Positions 28,251-28,302 of a stretch of 28,302 bases of DNA are shown here, piece by piece. Position 1 is the first letter of the stretch. Every line of letters begins with the position of its first letter. Under the pieces are notes generated by a model. That model saw nothing but the letters and a program-made list of their open reading frames with translations. It was not told the DNA's origin and made no database searches. Source of the stretch: DSNY01 sp964539745. Its GTDB lineage: Bacteria > Pseudomonadota > Gammaproteobacteria > Burkholderiales > Burkholderiaceae_F. Both the position numbers and the translations under genes were made by a program. Where the stretch lies: positions 1 to 28,302 of the forward strand of contig CAZIJU010000041.1 in assembly GCA_964539745.1 (NCBI GenBank), in the 5' to 3' direction.

Positions 28251-28279
28251 GTCATTCCGAGCCGCAGGCGAGGAATCTC
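28251..28279 (-). repeat. Interspersed 29-bp repeat, copy 3 (inverted)
   Basis: Reverse complement of the sequence at 17915-17943, with GTCATTCCGAGCCGC at the 28251 end. It continues into GCATTGCCGAGATCC-like sequence at the window edge, mirroring the flank of copy 2. It lies upstream of the Usp gene, with GTCATTCCGCG at 28224-28234 as a partial extra unit. Confidence 0.8.
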
Positions 28280-28302
28280 CGCCGCTCGCAATGCCGAGAT
28301 CC

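Overview
The window is about 28.3 kb of very GC-rich DNA with dense, mostly short genes. The gene content suggests a proteobacterium, most likely a betaproteobacterium. It resembles the low-oxygen / stationary-phase survival loci known from Burkholderia (the B. cenocepacia lxa locus): small heat-shock proteins, a universal stress protein, a lone GroEL, a ribosome-hibernation factor, a BON protein, a BCAM0308-type zinc-ribbon protein, and an acetyl-CoA synthetase with a pyruvate-dehydrogenase-like operon. The taxonomic placement is inference.

Layout. (1) 1-565: 5' end of an argE-like deacetylase on the minus strand, running off the window. (2) 642-2115: three tandem Hsp20 genes behind a convincing sigma-32-type promoter. 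(3) 2524-7779: a stress module built around an ECF sigma factor and a soluble zinc anti-sigma factor. It contains an ArsM-like methyltransferase with an in-frame TGA (probable selenocysteine), a secreted truncated haemoglobin, a small exported protein, a hicAB pair with a striking point change, a second ArsM-like methyltransferase fused to a membrane domain, and an exported DUF302 protein. Four promoters share the layout GGAAC-like / 16-bp spacer / CGTCCT. They precede the globin-methyltransferase pair, the exported protein, the DUF302 gene and the sigma gene itself, so the module looks like one ECF regulon. (4) 8103-9976: a YbaK-type protein and an M20 amidohydrolase. (5) 10031-17730: a glycine-zipper lipoprotein, then an eight-gene operon: AMP-forming acyl-CoA synthetase, flavodoxin-type protein, E1 alpha, HemG-like flavodoxin, E1 beta, FMN-barrel protein, E2 and an acyl carrier protein. 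No E3 is visible. (6) 17731-18247: a repeat-rich spacer. (7) 18248-23245: mostly minus-strand stress genes (BON, phage-type conserved protein, degenerate HNH-like protein, an unknown, HPF fused to a cold-shock domain, BCAM0308-type) and a divergent THUMP protein. (8) 23465-28135: a fourth Hsp20, a DUF5335 protein, GroEL, a conserved unknown and a tandem-domain Usp.

From 10 kb to 25 kb a second regulatory signature recurs. Nine dyads of the form (T/C)TGAC-N4-GTCAA lie upstream of genes. Where a -10 hexamer can be picked, its centre is about 31 bp from the dyad centre, which is the geometry of a class II CRP/FNR-type activator site. At three of them the predicted transcription start falls on, or within 1 nt of, the start codon, which suggests leaderless mRNAs.

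The strongest candidate for something new is the methyltransferase at 2524-3294. Its in-frame TGA aligns exactly with a cysteine in the paralogue 1.7 kb away, coding potential continues for 56 codons, and a stem-loop starts right after the TGA. It sits in a sigma-factor-controlled module whose other members are redox- or metal-flavoured.
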